From an uncultured Succinatimonas sp. (GTDB lineage Bacteria > Pseudomonadota > Gammaproteobacteria > Enterobacterales > Succinivibrionaceae): 15,608 nt of DNA. Under the pieces are notes generated by a model that saw only the letters and a program-made list of their open reading frames with translations, was not told the origin of the DNA and did no database searches. The position numbers were made by a program, and so were the translations under genes. The DNA is taken from the NCBI GenBank assembly GCA_905201175.1, contig CAJKNC010000031.1, positions 1 to 15,608 of the forward strand. The letters run 5' to 3'. This document shows, in pieces, positions 1 through 7,515 of this stretch (within the stretch, counting starts at the first letter, position 1; the number at the start of each line of letters is the position of its first letter).

Positions 1-8
1 ATTCTGTT

Positions 9-52
9 AGTATGACCTAGAAACTTAAGTGATCAATTTCTGGGGCCATACT
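9..52. repeat. Imperfect inverted repeat downstream of pgsA
   Basis: Arms at 9-23 and 37-52 pair over about 14 positions with one G-U pair, one mismatch and one unpaired base, around a 13-base loop. On the minus strand no T-run follows the second arm within the window, so this is not a convincing intrinsic terminator for pgsA. On the plus strand a run of six T lies 10 bases beyond the stem, too far for a classical terminator. It could be a 3' stabilising structure for the pgsA mRNA or the edge of a repeat that continues outside the window. Nothing else is recognisable in bases 1-83. Confidence 0.35.
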
Positions 53-83
53 ATTTGGGGATTTTTTCATTTAGAAATTAATA

Positions 84-701
84 TTATTTTTTCTCGATTT
101 CTTTTCTATCTTCTTCTTTTTTTCTTTCTTTTACAAGCATAGTTGTAAGACCAACTTTTAAGTACATGATCATTGACCAAATGGTCAGAATAGTGGCTAT
201 AAACAGCATGCCTAAAGCTGCATAAATGATCGGATCGTTATAACGCCAAATCAGCAGCGCCAAAGATATAAGCTGAATAGTAGTCTTCCATTTGCCTACC
301 CAGCTTACGGCAACAGACGATCTTTTTCCTAATTCAGCCATCCATTCCCGCAGCGCAGATACGGTAATCTCACGGGCAACAATAATCATTGCCGGAAGAC
401 TTACAAAAAGATTGATATGCGGAAAATATTCATTTACATGTACTGAATAATATTCAACAATCAAGACTAAAGCTACGCAAACAATAATCTTATCTGCAAC
501 CGGATCTAAAAAAGCCCCGAACTTAGTTTCCAAATGCAGTCTTCTGGCCAAAAATCCATCTAGAAGATCGGTCAGTGCTGCAATCACAAATACTATTGCG
601 GCATAGAAGTTGGATAAAGGGGTAGGATAATAGAATAAAATAACAAAAACTGGGATTAATCCCAGCCTGATTAGCGTCAAGATATTAGGTAAATTCAGCA
701 T
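84..701 (-). CDS. pgsA: CDP-diacylglycerol--glycerol-3-phosphate 3-phosphatidyltransferase
   Basis: PgsA joins CDP-diacylglycerol and glycerol 3-phosphate to give phosphatidylglycerol phosphate, the committed step to phosphatidylglycerol and cardiolipin, in the inner membrane. The 205-residue protein carries the complete CDP-alcohol phosphatidyltransferase signature at about residues 45-70: D45, D48, G49, A52, R53, G62, D66 and D70 are all present with correct spacing. The N-terminus MLNLPNILTLIRLGLIP is typical of PgsA, and several hydrophobic segments follow. The end is a charged Lys/Glu-rich tail, so the protein is somewhat longer than the roughly 180 residues usual in enterics. The ATG is preceded by a GGGAGA-type ribosome binding site. 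It is the last gene of the housekeeping run, 35 bases after truA. A TATAAT-like box lies in that gap but has no good -35 partner, so read-through from upstream is likely. Confidence 0.95.
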   Translation of the reverse strand: MLNLPNILTLIRLGLIPVFVILFYYPTPLSNFYAAIVFVIAALTDLLDGFLARRLHLETKFGAFLDPVADKIIVCVALVLIVEYYSVHVNEYFPHINLFVSLPAMIIVAREITVSALREWMAELGKRSSVAVSWVGKWKTTIQLISLALLIWRYNDPIIYAALGMLFIATILTIWSMIMYLKVGLTTMLVKERKKEEDRKEIEKK

Positions 702-736
702 TATTAGTCTCTCCCTATTCTTTTTTTTATTATAGA

Positions 737-1522
737 CTACGGCAGCCAGAGCGGACCTAGGAAATCACGCTTAGGCAAATTAAATTCGCTTGGATATGCA
801 ACATCTACAAGATATAAGCCGTCAGGCCTTGCGGTAGGTCCTGCCATTGATCTCTGCTGAGCATTAAACGCATCCTCAAACCACTGCAAATCATGCTCGC
901 CTGATCCTACCGGCAGCAGAGATCCTACAATATTGCGCACCATATGATTTAAAAAGGCATTTGCGGCAATATCAAAAATGATAAAAGGGCCTTGACGGCT
1001 GACATTAATAAAATGCACGCAGCGATTTTTGCTGGAGGTTTCATCATCAGCACCGCAGAAGCTGGCAAAGTTGTGTTCGCCTATCAGCATTGCTGCTGCC
1101 TTCTGCATGAGCTCTATATCATAATTGCCGCTGTAGATGGAAACGCCGCGCTTTAAAATTCCTGGCCTATGCTGAGTATTCTGCAGAATATAACGATAGC
1201 GCCGGGCCCTTGCAGAAAAACGCGCGTGAAAGCTGTCATCAACATGACGAGCCCAGGTGACGGCAATATCATCAGGCAGATTGCCATTTGTGCCTAAAAC
1301 CCAGCTTCTGTCTGAGCGTTCCTTATCCGTATCAAAATGCACGACTTGTCCTGTAGCATTCACTCCGGCATCAGTACGTCCGGCACACTGAATTTCAATC
1401 GGACCTGCAGCTACACAGGATAAAGCTCTTTCCAATTCTCCCTGAATAGTTGTTTTAGTGTTTTGACGCTGAAATCCAAAGTAATTCCAACCTGCGTATT
1501 CTATGCCCAGTGCAATTCGCAC
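737..1522 (-). CDS. truA: tRNA pseudouridine(38-40) synthase
   Basis: TruA converts uridines 38-40 in the anticodon arm of many tRNAs to pseudouridine; it acts in the cytoplasm as a homodimer. The 261-residue protein has the family active-site block CAGRTDAGVNATGQVVHF, with the catalytic aspartate at D51. It also has the N-terminal FGFQRQ segment, the RRYRYILQN strand with the conserved tyrosine, and the late block FLNHMVRNIVGSLL. Length fits the family (about 265-270 in enterics). The start is GTG at 1520-1522, not ATG. I chose it because AAAGGAG sits six bases upstream and the first residues (MRIALGIEYAGWNYFGFQRQ) align with the start of known TruA proteins. It begins 11 bases after the gtrA stop codon. 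In E. coli truA lies just upstream of the dedA-accD-folC segment; here it is downstream of those genes and separated from them. Confidence 0.96.
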   Translation of the reverse strand: MRIALGIEYAGWNYFGFQRQNTKTTIQGELERALSCVAAGPIEIQCAGRTDAGVNATGQVVHFDTDKERSDRSWVLGTNGNLPDDIAVTWARHVDDSFHARFSARARRYRYILQNTQHRPGILKRGVSIYSGNYDIELMQKAAAMLIGEHNFASFCGADDETSSKNRCVHFINVSRQGPFIIFDIAANAFLNHMVRNIVGSLLPVGSGEHDLQWFEDAFNAQQRSMAGPTARPDGLYLVDVAYPSEFNLPKRDFLGPLWLP

Positions 1523-1533
1523 AAAAAACTCCT

Positions 1534-1929
1534 TTAGCCTTTAAAAATCTTAAACTTAGCAATGACATAGGTAATAATGGTCACAACAGCCATCGCTGCA
1601 ATTAAAGCCGGCAGTCCTGAGACTACATATTTTACCAGCAGGTATACAATTACATTACGCAAAAGCAAAGTTGAGATCGCCAGCGCAAAAAAAGCCCCCA
1701 TGTTTCCGGCTTTTTTAAAAGTAATGTAGCGGTGACCAAAATAAGATACCCAAAAAGCGCATAAAAAAGCGGTGGTAGTAATTACATTTTCACTAAAGTC
1801 TGTAAAAAGCTCCATAACAATAGTGATAGACAAGTCAACCGCTGTTGCAGCTCCGCCGACGATTACAAAGCGCATAAGCTCCCACAAGCTTTTTTGAGAG
1901 CTTAAATTTTTAATGCTATCTATCCTCAT
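1534..1929 (-). CDS. GtrA family membrane protein (putative lipid-linked sugar flippase)
   Basis: This 131-residue protein is almost entirely hydrophobic, with four predicted membrane segments at roughly residues 19-40, 48-66, 76-97 and 103-125. The pattern FVIVGGAATAVD near the start and WVSYFGHRYITF at 60-71 is typical of the GtrA family (PF04138). GtrA proteins are proposed to flip undecaprenyl-phosphate-linked glucose or similar sugars across the inner membrane for modification of O-antigen or other glycans. The gene overlaps the end of the adjacent GtrB-type glycosyltransferase gene by 14 bases, which indicates translational coupling and a joint role. The start has only a weak ribosome binding site (GGGGTTA), so coupling matters. 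An internal ATG at residue 19 would remove only the polar N-terminus and cannot be excluded. Family assignment is firm; the sugar and acceptor are unknown. Confidence 0.85.
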   Translation of the reverse strand: MRIDSIKNLSSQKSLWELMRFVIVGGAATAVDLSITIVMELFTDFSENVITTTAFLCAFWVSYFGHRYITFKKAGNMGAFFALAISTLLLRNVIVYLLVKYVVSGLPALIAAMAVVTIITYVIAKFKIFKG

Positions 1930-2935
1930 CGTTATGGGTAACCCCGACTTTGGTGATCTTTATGCCAGAAGGCAGCTCTTTATGCAAAGGACCAGTTACT
2001 TTAGAGACAACATATACAGGTCTTCCTTTAATTTCCTCGCTCAAGCGGCCTAAATATTCGCCTAAAATACCAATAGAAATTAGCTGTACTGCGCCTAAGA
2101 AAAGAACTACGCATAAAGTAGAAGCATAGCCGGGGACGGAAACACCCTGAATCATAACTTCAAAGATAATCCAGAGCATATAAACTAAAGCTACAAGACC
2201 TATTCCGCCGCCGATATACGACCATACCCGCAAAGGCAATGAGGAAAATGAAACAATTCCGTCTAAAGCAAAGTTCCATAATTTCCAGTAATTCCATTTA
2301 GTCTGCCCTGCAACGCGCTGCGGACGCTCATAGCCTACGCCTTTTGAGCTAAAGCCCGGCCAGGCATATAAGCCTTTCATAAAGCGATTACGCTCTGGCA
2401 GCTGACGCAGCGTCAGTACAATCTTGCGATCAATAAGACGAAAGTCTCCTACGTTTGAAGGGATCTTGACGCGATTTGAGAGCTTATTGAAGACATAGTA
2501 AAAGCCGCCTGAGGTAACACGCTTAGTTTCAGAATCCTGAGATCTGTCAACTCTTACGCCATAGACATTATCAATGCCTTCATCACGCCAAATTCTGATG
2601 AATTCCAGGACAACCTCAGGAGGATCCTGCAGATCGACATCCATAGGAATTAAAGCATCGGCATCAACTAAATCTATAGCCGCGCTCATAGCAGCTTCTT
2701 TTCCAAAATTACGAGAGAGTTTGATTAGGCTGATTTGCCCCTCAGTCTCCTGCATCCTAGAGATAATCTCTGCAGTATCATCCTTAGATCCGTCATCGAC
2801 AAAAACGATCTGCAAATGATTGTAAACTGAAGCTAATTTTTCTTTTACAGTCTTAACGAAAGTCTCAACTGTTTCATGTTCATTAAATACCGGAACTACC
2901 AGAGCTACGGTATAATCATCTTTACGCGTATTCAT
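1916..2935 (-). CDS. GtrB/YfdH-type polyprenyl-phosphate glycosyltransferase (GT2, DPM1-like)
   Basis: A 339-residue family 2 glycosyltransferase expected to move a sugar from a nucleotide donor onto undecaprenyl phosphate on the cytoplasmic face of the inner membrane. The GT-A domain shows VVPVFNE (13-19), VDDGS (46-50), the metal-binding D99-x-D101 followed by LQDPPE, and the FRLIDRK and RNRFMKGLYAWPGF blocks typical of bactoprenol glucosyltransferases. Two C-terminal membrane segments follow at about 240-262 and 270-295, then ILGEYLGRLSEEIKGRPVYVV, the usual end of this subfamily. It starts 14 bases after folE, with no visible ribosome binding site, so it may depend on translation of folE. 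It overlaps gtrA downstream. No third, serotype-specific transferase gene (gtrC type) accompanies the pair here. ArnC- and Ppm1-like enzymes share the fold, so the sugar cannot be named. Confidence 0.88.
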   Translation of the reverse strand: MNTRKDDYTVALVVPVFNEHETVETFVKTVKEKLASVYNHLQIVFVDDGSKDDTAEIISRMQETEGQISLIKLSRNFGKEAAMSAAIDLVDADALIPMDVDLQDPPEVVLEFIRIWRDEGIDNVYGVRVDRSQDSETKRVTSGGFYYVFNKLSNRVKIPSNVGDFRLIDRKIVLTLRQLPERNRFMKGLYAWPGFSSKGVGYERPQRVAGQTKWNYWKLWNFALDGIVSFSSLPLRVWSYIGGGIGLVALVYMLWIIFEVMIQGVSVPGYASTLCVVLFLGAVQLISIGILGEYLGRLSEEIKGRPVYVVSKVTGPLHKELPSGIKITKVGVTHNDEDR

Positions 2936-2949
2936 ATTTAGTCAGTATA

Positions 2950-3609
2950 TTAATCAGTCAAAAACTCGTGTCGCGACAATTGATTTTTCTTGAATAAACC
3001 ACCTAAGGCGGTAGTAGTTGTCGATGATGCTGGATCTCTTACTCCTCGAGATTTAACACAATAATGAGTAGCTGTAATAGTTACGGCAACATTACGCGTA
3101 TTCAATAAAGTTTGTACGGCAACTAAAATCTGCTGCGTTAAGCGCTCTTGAACCTGTGGTCTATGTCCAAAAAACTGCACAATACGATTTATTTTAGATA
3201 AGCCTATAATCTTGTCCTCAGGAATATAGGCAACCTTAGCAACACCATCCATTACTACAAAATGATGCTCACACGTTGAAGTAACGGTGATGTTATTGAC
3301 CTTGACCATCTCATCAAAGTGCATTTTATTTTCAAAAACGCTGACCTTGGGAAAATTACGGTAATCAAGGCCGGAAAAGACCTCATCTACATACATGCGG
3401 GCTACACGTGCAGGCGTTTCCATTAAACTGTCATCGCTAAGATCAAGCCCTAAAGTTTTCATGATCTCCTGCATATGCTCTGCAACAATCAATTTCTTCT
3501 CTTGTGAGCTCAAGCCGTTATCAGCCCACGGAGTTTCCAAGCCGCGACTGATTAAGGCATCTCTAACTAAAATAGCCTCCTTGCTCAATTCACTATCTTG
3601 CAGCATCAT
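2950..3609 (-). CDS. folE: GTP cyclohydrolase I (FolE1)
   Basis: FolE opens the guanine ring of GTP to make 7,8-dihydroneopterin triphosphate, the first step of tetrahydrofolate synthesis and of some queuosine precursor routes; it is a cytoplasmic zinc-dependent homodecamer. The 219-residue protein matches the enteric length. Zinc and catalytic residues are in place: C113, H115 and H116 in TSTCEHHFVVMDG, and H182 and C184 in ATHYCVKSRGVRD. The block METPARVARMYVDEVFSGLDY and the GLSKINRIV stretch are also characteristic. Two ATG codons stand side by side at the start (3607-3609 and 3604-3606) and either could be used. The start lies inside the end of the Nif3-family gene, a 17-base overlap, and there is no strong ribosome binding site, which suggests coupled translation. 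FolC lies three genes upstream in the same run, so two folate enzymes are co-transcribed. Confidence 0.96.
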   Translation of the reverse strand: MMLQDSELSKEAILVRDALISRGLETPWADNGLSSQEKKLIVAEHMQEIMKTLGLDLSDDSLMETPARVARMYVDEVFSGLDYRNFPKVSVFENKMHFDEMVKVNNITVTSTCEHHFVVMDGVAKVAYIPEDKIIGLSKINRIVQFFGHRPQVQERLTQQILVAVQTLLNTRNVAVTITATHYCVKSRGVRDPASSTTTTALGGLFKKNQLSRHEFLTD

Positions 3610-4381
3610 ATACTTGAACGTCCTTTTCCATTGAAAAATGCAGATGACGGTGCTCTAAACCATAACGCCGGCTTAAATAATCACCTAAGCGCTTAATTCC
3701 GCCCTGTTCAGAAGCATGATGTCCTAAAACAAATACCGGCGTACCGCTTTCTGATGATAAATGATAAGTCTGCTCCTTGACATCGCCTGTAATTAAAGCT
3801 TGAAATTGCGGTGAGGGATTATCATCTAGCAAAAAGGATCCCGATCCCGTACATACGGCGATCTTCTGCAGCAAAAGCTTAGAATCACAATTGCCCAGCA
3901 CCTCAACCTTAGTATCCAGCTCCAAAGAGAGCTTTAAAGCCAATTGCTCTACAGTCAAGGGCTCAGCTAAAAATCCCTGCATAGCTATAGACTGCATAAC
4001 TCCCTTTTGCACATAATCTATATCCTCAAGACCTATAATATCGCTTATATAGCGATTATTGCCTACAGTTAAATGTGCGTCTAAAGGCAAATGGTAAGCT
4101 AAAAGATTTAAGTTAGCCTCTAACAGAGCATTTAAGCGATCCTTCATTGTACCTACGACGCGAAAATCCTGACCGCGCCAGAATAAGCCGTGATGTACCA
4201 GCAGAGTATCAGCACCTTCCTCTACAGCCGCATCAATTGCCTCTAGGGAAGCGCTAGCTGCGGTTACAATTGAAGTGCACTCGGAAAATCCTTCTACCTG
4301 AAGGCCGTTTAAAGACGGATCTTTGAATTTATCTGCCTCTAAATAATCGTTGATACAAGATTCAAGCTCTCTAATTTGCAT
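3593..4381 (-). CDS. Nif3-like / DUF34 dinuclear metal centre protein (YbgI homologue)
   Basis: A 262-residue member of the Nif3/DUF34 family (YbgI in E. coli, 247 residues). Family motifs are visible: LNGLQVEG near the start, LVHHGLFW with metal ligands H63 and H64, AYHLPLDAH with H97 and D101, TGDVKEQ, and GHHASEQGG near the end with H221 and E225. Together these form the known two-metal site. The biochemical role is unsettled: members have been annotated as GTP cyclohydrolase 1 type 2, and a role in metal insertion or metal handling has also been proposed. The open frame extends ten codons further upstream to an ATG at 4411. That extension overlaps the preceding gene and lacks a ribosome binding site, whereas the ATG at 4381 follows AGGAG by five bases and gives the usual MQIRELESCIN start. 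It overlaps folE by 17 bases. Confidence 0.92.
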   Translation of the reverse strand: MQIRELESCINDYLEADKFKDPSLNGLQVEGFSECTSIVTAASASLEAIDAAVEEGADTLLVHHGLFWRGQDFRVVGTMKDRLNALLEANLNLLAYHLPLDAHLTVGNNRYISDIIGLEDIDYVQKGVMQSIAMQGFLAEPLTVEQLALKLSLELDTKVEVLGNCDSKLLLQKIAVCTGSGSFLLDDNPSPQFQALITGDVKEQTYHLSSESGTPVFVLGHHASEQGGIKRLGDYLSRRYGLEHRHLHFSMEKDVQVYDAAR

Positions 4382-4386
4382 CAGTA

Positions 4387-4392
4387 CTCCTA
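4387..4392 (-). promoter_or_regulatory. Ribosome binding site that fixes the Nif3-family start
   Basis: On the minus strand TAGGAG lies five bases before the ATG at 4381, and its TAG is also the stop codon of the SPOR-domain gene. This favours the 4381 start over the in-frame ATG at 4411 and suggests termination-reinitiation coupling. Confidence 0.75.
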
Positions 4393-5193
4393 GTGGCTGA
4401 CCACATTGCATTTGTATCCAGTACGGCTTTGGATCTCTGAAGCTAAGCTTTTTGCTGCTTCACGGGAGTCAGCAAAGCCAGCATAGATGCGAACAGCACT
4501 CTTGCCGTTTACATTGATTACCTGAGTAACCGGCTTATAGCCTAGCATCTTAAGCTTTGCTAGCACTGAATCAGCATTATTCTTATTTGAAAAGACACCT
4601 ACCTGCAAGGCAAAATCACCTTTAGCTTTAACGCTGCCGGCATTTGCAGTCTTAGGAGCAGAAGCTGCCGGCTTATTTTTTGCGGTATTCTGCTTGCTGG
4701 CATTAGCAGCTGAAGCTTCGCTCTTTTTAGAGGGCTGTGCGGTATTATGAGCCGAAGGCAAAACCTCCTGAGTCTGCGAGCTGCTGTAGAGCGATTGATC
4801 TTTTTGAGAGTTTAAAGGCTTAGCATCAATAATAGTCGGCGCAGGACCAAACATATTATCATCAGGCACCTCTAATTCTTCCTGACCTTGCGAAGGATTG
4901 CCGGTAATTAAAGGAGCATTGTTATTATTTGGAACTGGGATTGACGGAACATTGCCGGTTGATGACAGGGTATCATCCTCAGGAGCTAGGAGATCGGTAT
5001 AATCATGCTCAGCCGGACTTACTAACTGTCCGTTTTTATCTAAAATTGCACCCTGATCGTTTACAGCAATAGCATCTTCATCTTGAACGTATACCTGACG
5101 GGGATCCATCATCGCCGGAACAATGATCATAATCAGCGACACTATGACCAAAAGTCCGATTAGACGATTTCGCAAGCTTTTACTAATTGACAT
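4390..5193 (-). CDS. SPOR domain membrane protein, DedD-like
   Basis: This 267-residue protein has a short cytoplasmic N-terminus, one membrane segment at about residues 10-29 (LIGLLVIVSLIMIIVPAMM), and a long low-complexity stretch rich in Asn, Ser, Pro and Ala at about 60-190. It ends in a SPOR domain from about residue 190 (FALQVGVF ... VRIYAGFADSREAA). SPOR domains bind denuded glycan strands of septal peptidoglycan. DedD of E. coli has the same architecture, is a non-essential cell-division protein, and its gene directly follows folC as here. The residues flanking the membrane segment (IMDPRQ-like: MMDPRQVYVQ) also fit DedD. The ATG follows GAGGAG with five-base spacing; that site is formed by the last two Glu codons of folC, and the gap between genes is 2 bases. 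Function is inferred from domain and synteny; the linker itself is not conserved enough to judge. Confidence 0.85.
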   Translation of the reverse strand: MSISKSLRNRLIGLLVIVSLIMIIVPAMMDPRQVYVQDEDAIAVNDQGAILDKNGQLVSPAEHDYTDLLAPEDDTLSSTGNVPSIPVPNNNNAPLITGNPSQGQEELEVPDDNMFGPAPTIIDAKPLNSQKDQSLYSSSQTQEVLPSAHNTAQPSKKSEASAANASKQNTAKNKPAASAPKTANAGSVKAKGDFALQVGVFSNKNNADSVLAKLKMLGYKPVTQVINVNGKSAVRIYAGFADSREAAKSLASEIQSRTGYKCNVVSH

Positions 5194-5195
5194 AA

Positions 5196-6527
5196 TTACT
5201 CCTCGTTTAGTTTACAATCAAGAGTACAGGCCTGACTTACAGTAACAAATGAACCCATTATAATAATCTCATCATCTGCTTGAGCTTTAGCTCTTACATC
5301 CCTAAGAGCAGCTTGCACTTTGTCATAGCCATGAATTTTTTCAGAATTTATTCCAAATGACAATAAAGTATTTTTTAATCTTAAATAGCTCTCTCCTCGC
5401 TCTGTAGGCAGCGAGGCTACATAAAACTCATCAAAGCAGGAATTGACAATCTTTAAAACACTCTCAATATCCTTATCCTTAAGCATGCCTATAAGCGCAA
5501 AGCGCTTCCCCTTTAAGGGACGCTTGCATAAAACCTCATAAAGGTGTGCAGCAGCCGGCGGATTATGAGCTACGTCAATATAGATATCCGGCTTCGAAGC
5601 TATAAGCTGCATGCGTCCTGGCAGATAAGTCTGCTCTAAAGCTGCATTTAAAACCTCAGGAGATAAAGGCCGTTTTATCTTATCGCCGCATTTGGCTCTA
5701 AAATCAGCTGCAAAAATCTCAGCGCATTTAATGGCAGCCGCTACACAGCACTCAGGAACCTTAGGCGCACTTAAAGTTAGCTCAGTATAATTTTGCTTGT
5801 TAAAATAATGCGTCTTTGCATCAAAAACAGCATCAAAATCCTGGGTCTGCACATAGAGCTCAGCCTTATTGCTGCAAGCGGCATCCTTAACTACATCTAA
5901 GGCCTCTTTGTCCAGAACGCCTGTGATGCAGCGGCTGTTTTTCTTAATAATGCCTGCCTTTTCAAAAGCAATCTTTGCTATGGTATCACCGAGGATCCTC
6001 GTATGATCAAGACCTATAGAAGTAATGATCGCTATATCAGCATCTAAGACATTTACGGCATCTAAGCGTCCGCCTAGACCTATTTCAAGCACCATGACGT
6101 CTACTTTAGCTTTAGCAAAGCAGATAAAGGCCGCTAGCGTGGTATATTCAAAATAGGTTAATTCAGTATCTGTGTCTTGAGCGGCTGTATATACGGCAGC
6201 AAATGCATCTGCCAAAAGCTCTGATGCTACAGGCTGTCCGTCAATAACCACGCGCTCATTAAATTGCCACAGGTGCGGAGAGGTATAAAGCCCTGTCTTA
6301 AGGCCGAGATTCTTTAAAATAGCACATGACAAGGCAGCCGTAGATCCCTTGCCGTTAGTACCGGCAACTTCAATAATGCAGGTCTTTGAAAAGTCTAACT
6401 TCAGGTGCTTTAAAACTTTTTTGACTCTAGATAGTCCTAACTCAATATGACAGGGGTTAAGACTTTGAATATAGTCAAGCCAGGTCTGCAGTGAACCTGG
6501 CTTGGATAGATTGAGAGTTTCACTCAT
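5196..6527 (-). CDS. folC: Bifunctional dihydrofolate synthase / folylpolyglutamate synthase
   Basis: FolC is an ATP-dependent Mur-ligase-family enzyme that adds L-glutamate to dihydropteroate and then further glutamates to tetrahydrofolates. The 443-residue protein shows the P-loop GTNGKGST (56-63), TSPHLWQFNERVVIDG with the S83-P84-H85 motif, EIGLGGRLDAVN (148-159), TSIGLDHT (169-176), and FEKAGIIK with K190 (the position usually carbamylated). In the C-terminal domain IDVAHNPPAA provides the glutamate-domain aspartate and histidine. Length is slightly above E. coli FolC (422). It starts 3 bases after accD with only a poor ribosome binding site, so translation is probably coupled to accD; the same accD-folC-dedD order is found in E. 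coli. Its last codons contain the ribosome binding site of the SPOR-domain gene. It shares a pathway with folE further down this run. Confidence 0.96.
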   Translation of the reverse strand: MSETLNLSKPGSLQTWLDYIQSLNPCHIELGLSRVKKVLKHLKLDFSKTCIIEVAGTNGKGSTAALSCAILKNLGLKTGLYTSPHLWQFNERVVIDGQPVASELLADAFAAVYTAAQDTDTELTYFEYTTLAAFICFAKAKVDVMVLEIGLGGRLDAVNVLDADIAIITSIGLDHTRILGDTIAKIAFEKAGIIKKNSRCITGVLDKEALDVVKDAACSNKAELYVQTQDFDAVFDAKTHYFNKQNYTELTLSAPKVPECCVAAAIKCAEIFAADFRAKCGDKIKRPLSPEVLNAALEQTYLPGRMQLIASKPDIYIDVAHNPPAAAHLYEVLCKRPLKGKRFALIGMLKDKDIESVLKIVNSCFDEFYVASLPTERGESYLRLKNTLLSFGINSEKIHGYDKVQAALRDVRAKAQADDEIIIMGSFVTVSQACTLDCKLNEE

Positions 6528-6530
6528 AAA

Positions 6531-7466
6531 TTAAATCTTTACCGTTGCACTCTTGGTTTTCTTAGATTTTGTAGCTTCGGTATGAACTTCAGCTAAAAGA
6601 GTATCTGGATTAGGCTTGTTTAATAAAATAGCCACTATTGAGGCTAATTCATCACGCATATTCTTGCGTTCGATAATCATATCGATAGCGCCCTTCTCTC
6701 GTAAAAACTCTGCATGCTGGAAGCCTTCAGGCAAAGTCTCGCGTACGGTCTGCTCAATTACTCGCGGACCGGCAAAGCCGATTAAAGCGCCAGGCTCTGC
6801 TACATTGATATCTCCTAGCATTGCCAAGGACGCACTGACGCCGCCCATAGTAGGATCAGACATAACAGAAATAAAAGGTAAGGAAGCATTTGCCAGACGC
6901 GATAAGGTAGCTGAAGTCTTTGCCATCTGCATCAATGAAAATAATGACTCCTGCATGCGGGCTCCGCCTGAGGTAGAAAAGCAGATTAAGGCACGGCGCT
7001 CTTTAATACAGGTATCCACAGCAGCACAGAAGCGTGCTCCTACGACAGATCCCATAGAACCGCCCATAAAGGAAAATTCAAAGGCACAGGCTACTACCGG
7101 CAAGCCCTTTAAAAATCCCTTCATAACTACTAGGGCATCTTTTTCGCCAGTAGCCTTTTGCGCAGCGGAAAGACGATCTTTGTATTTTTTCAAATCCTTA
7201 AATTTCAAGATGTCTTTAGGCTCAAGCTCCTTGGCGATCTCGACACGTCCATCCTTATCCAAAAATGAATCAAGACGAACACGAGCGCCAATACGCATAT
7301 GGTGACCGCATTTGGGGCAGACGTTGAGATTACGTTCCAACTCCGCACGATACAACACCTGCTCGCAAGAGGTGCACTTAGTCCATACACCTTCAGGAAT
7401 TTCATGACGACTTGCAGAATTACCGTTACCTACAGTTTTCTTTAAAATATTTTCAAACCAGCTCAT
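6531..7466 (-). CDS. accD: Acetyl-CoA carboxylase carboxyltransferase subunit beta
   Basis: AccD is the zinc-bearing beta subunit of acetyl-CoA carboxylase carboxyltransferase. With AccA it moves the carboxyl group from biotin on AccB to acetyl-CoA, giving malonyl-CoA for fatty acid synthesis. The 311-residue protein has the N-terminal zinc ribbon C31-x2-C34 and C50-x2-C53, followed by the crotonase-like carboxyltransferase domain. Recognisable blocks are FEFSFMGGSMGSVVG, STSGGARMQES, SDPTMGGVSASLAMLGD, and GFAGPRVIEQTVRETLPEGF. A short lysine/threonine-rich tail ends the protein. Length is close to E. coli AccD (304). The ATG has an AAAGG ribosome binding site at five-base spacing. An 80-base gap separates it from the Nudix gene and contains a promoter candidate, so accD probably begins its own transcript through folC and beyond. 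The long plus-strand open frame opposite this gene has no support. Confidence 0.97.
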   Translation of the reverse strand: MSWFENILKKTVGNGNSASRHEIPEGVWTKCTSCEQVLYRAELERNLNVCPKCGHHMRIGARVRLDSFLDKDGRVEIAKELEPKDILKFKDLKKYKDRLSAAQKATGEKDALVVMKGFLKGLPVVACAFEFSFMGGSMGSVVGARFCAAVDTCIKERRALICFSTSGGARMQESLFSLMQMAKTSATLSRLANASLPFISVMSDPTMGGVSASLAMLGDINVAEPGALIGFAGPRVIEQTVRETLPEGFQHAEFLREKGAIDMIIERKNMRDELASIVAILLNKPNPDTLLAEVHTEATKSKKTKSATVKI

Positions 7467-7515
7467 ATAAACCTTTATGATCGAACGGAGACAAAAAAGC
7501 TTGCTCTAATGCCAA

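Noticed and set aside
729..734. TATAAT box on the minus strand between truA and pgsA as a pgsA promoter
   Set aside because: No acceptable -35 element at 15-19 bases upstream; the AT-rich gap makes a chance match likely.
4382..4411. Ten-residue N-terminal extension of the Nif3-family protein
   Set aside because: It overlaps the end of the SPOR-domain gene without a ribosome binding site; the ATG at 4381 has AGGAG five bases upstream.
6616..7305. Plus-strand open frame of 229 codons opposite accD
   Set aside because: It is the antisense shadow of a strongly conserved gene, lacks any recognisable domain and has a low-complexity, basic composition typical of reverse-frame translation.
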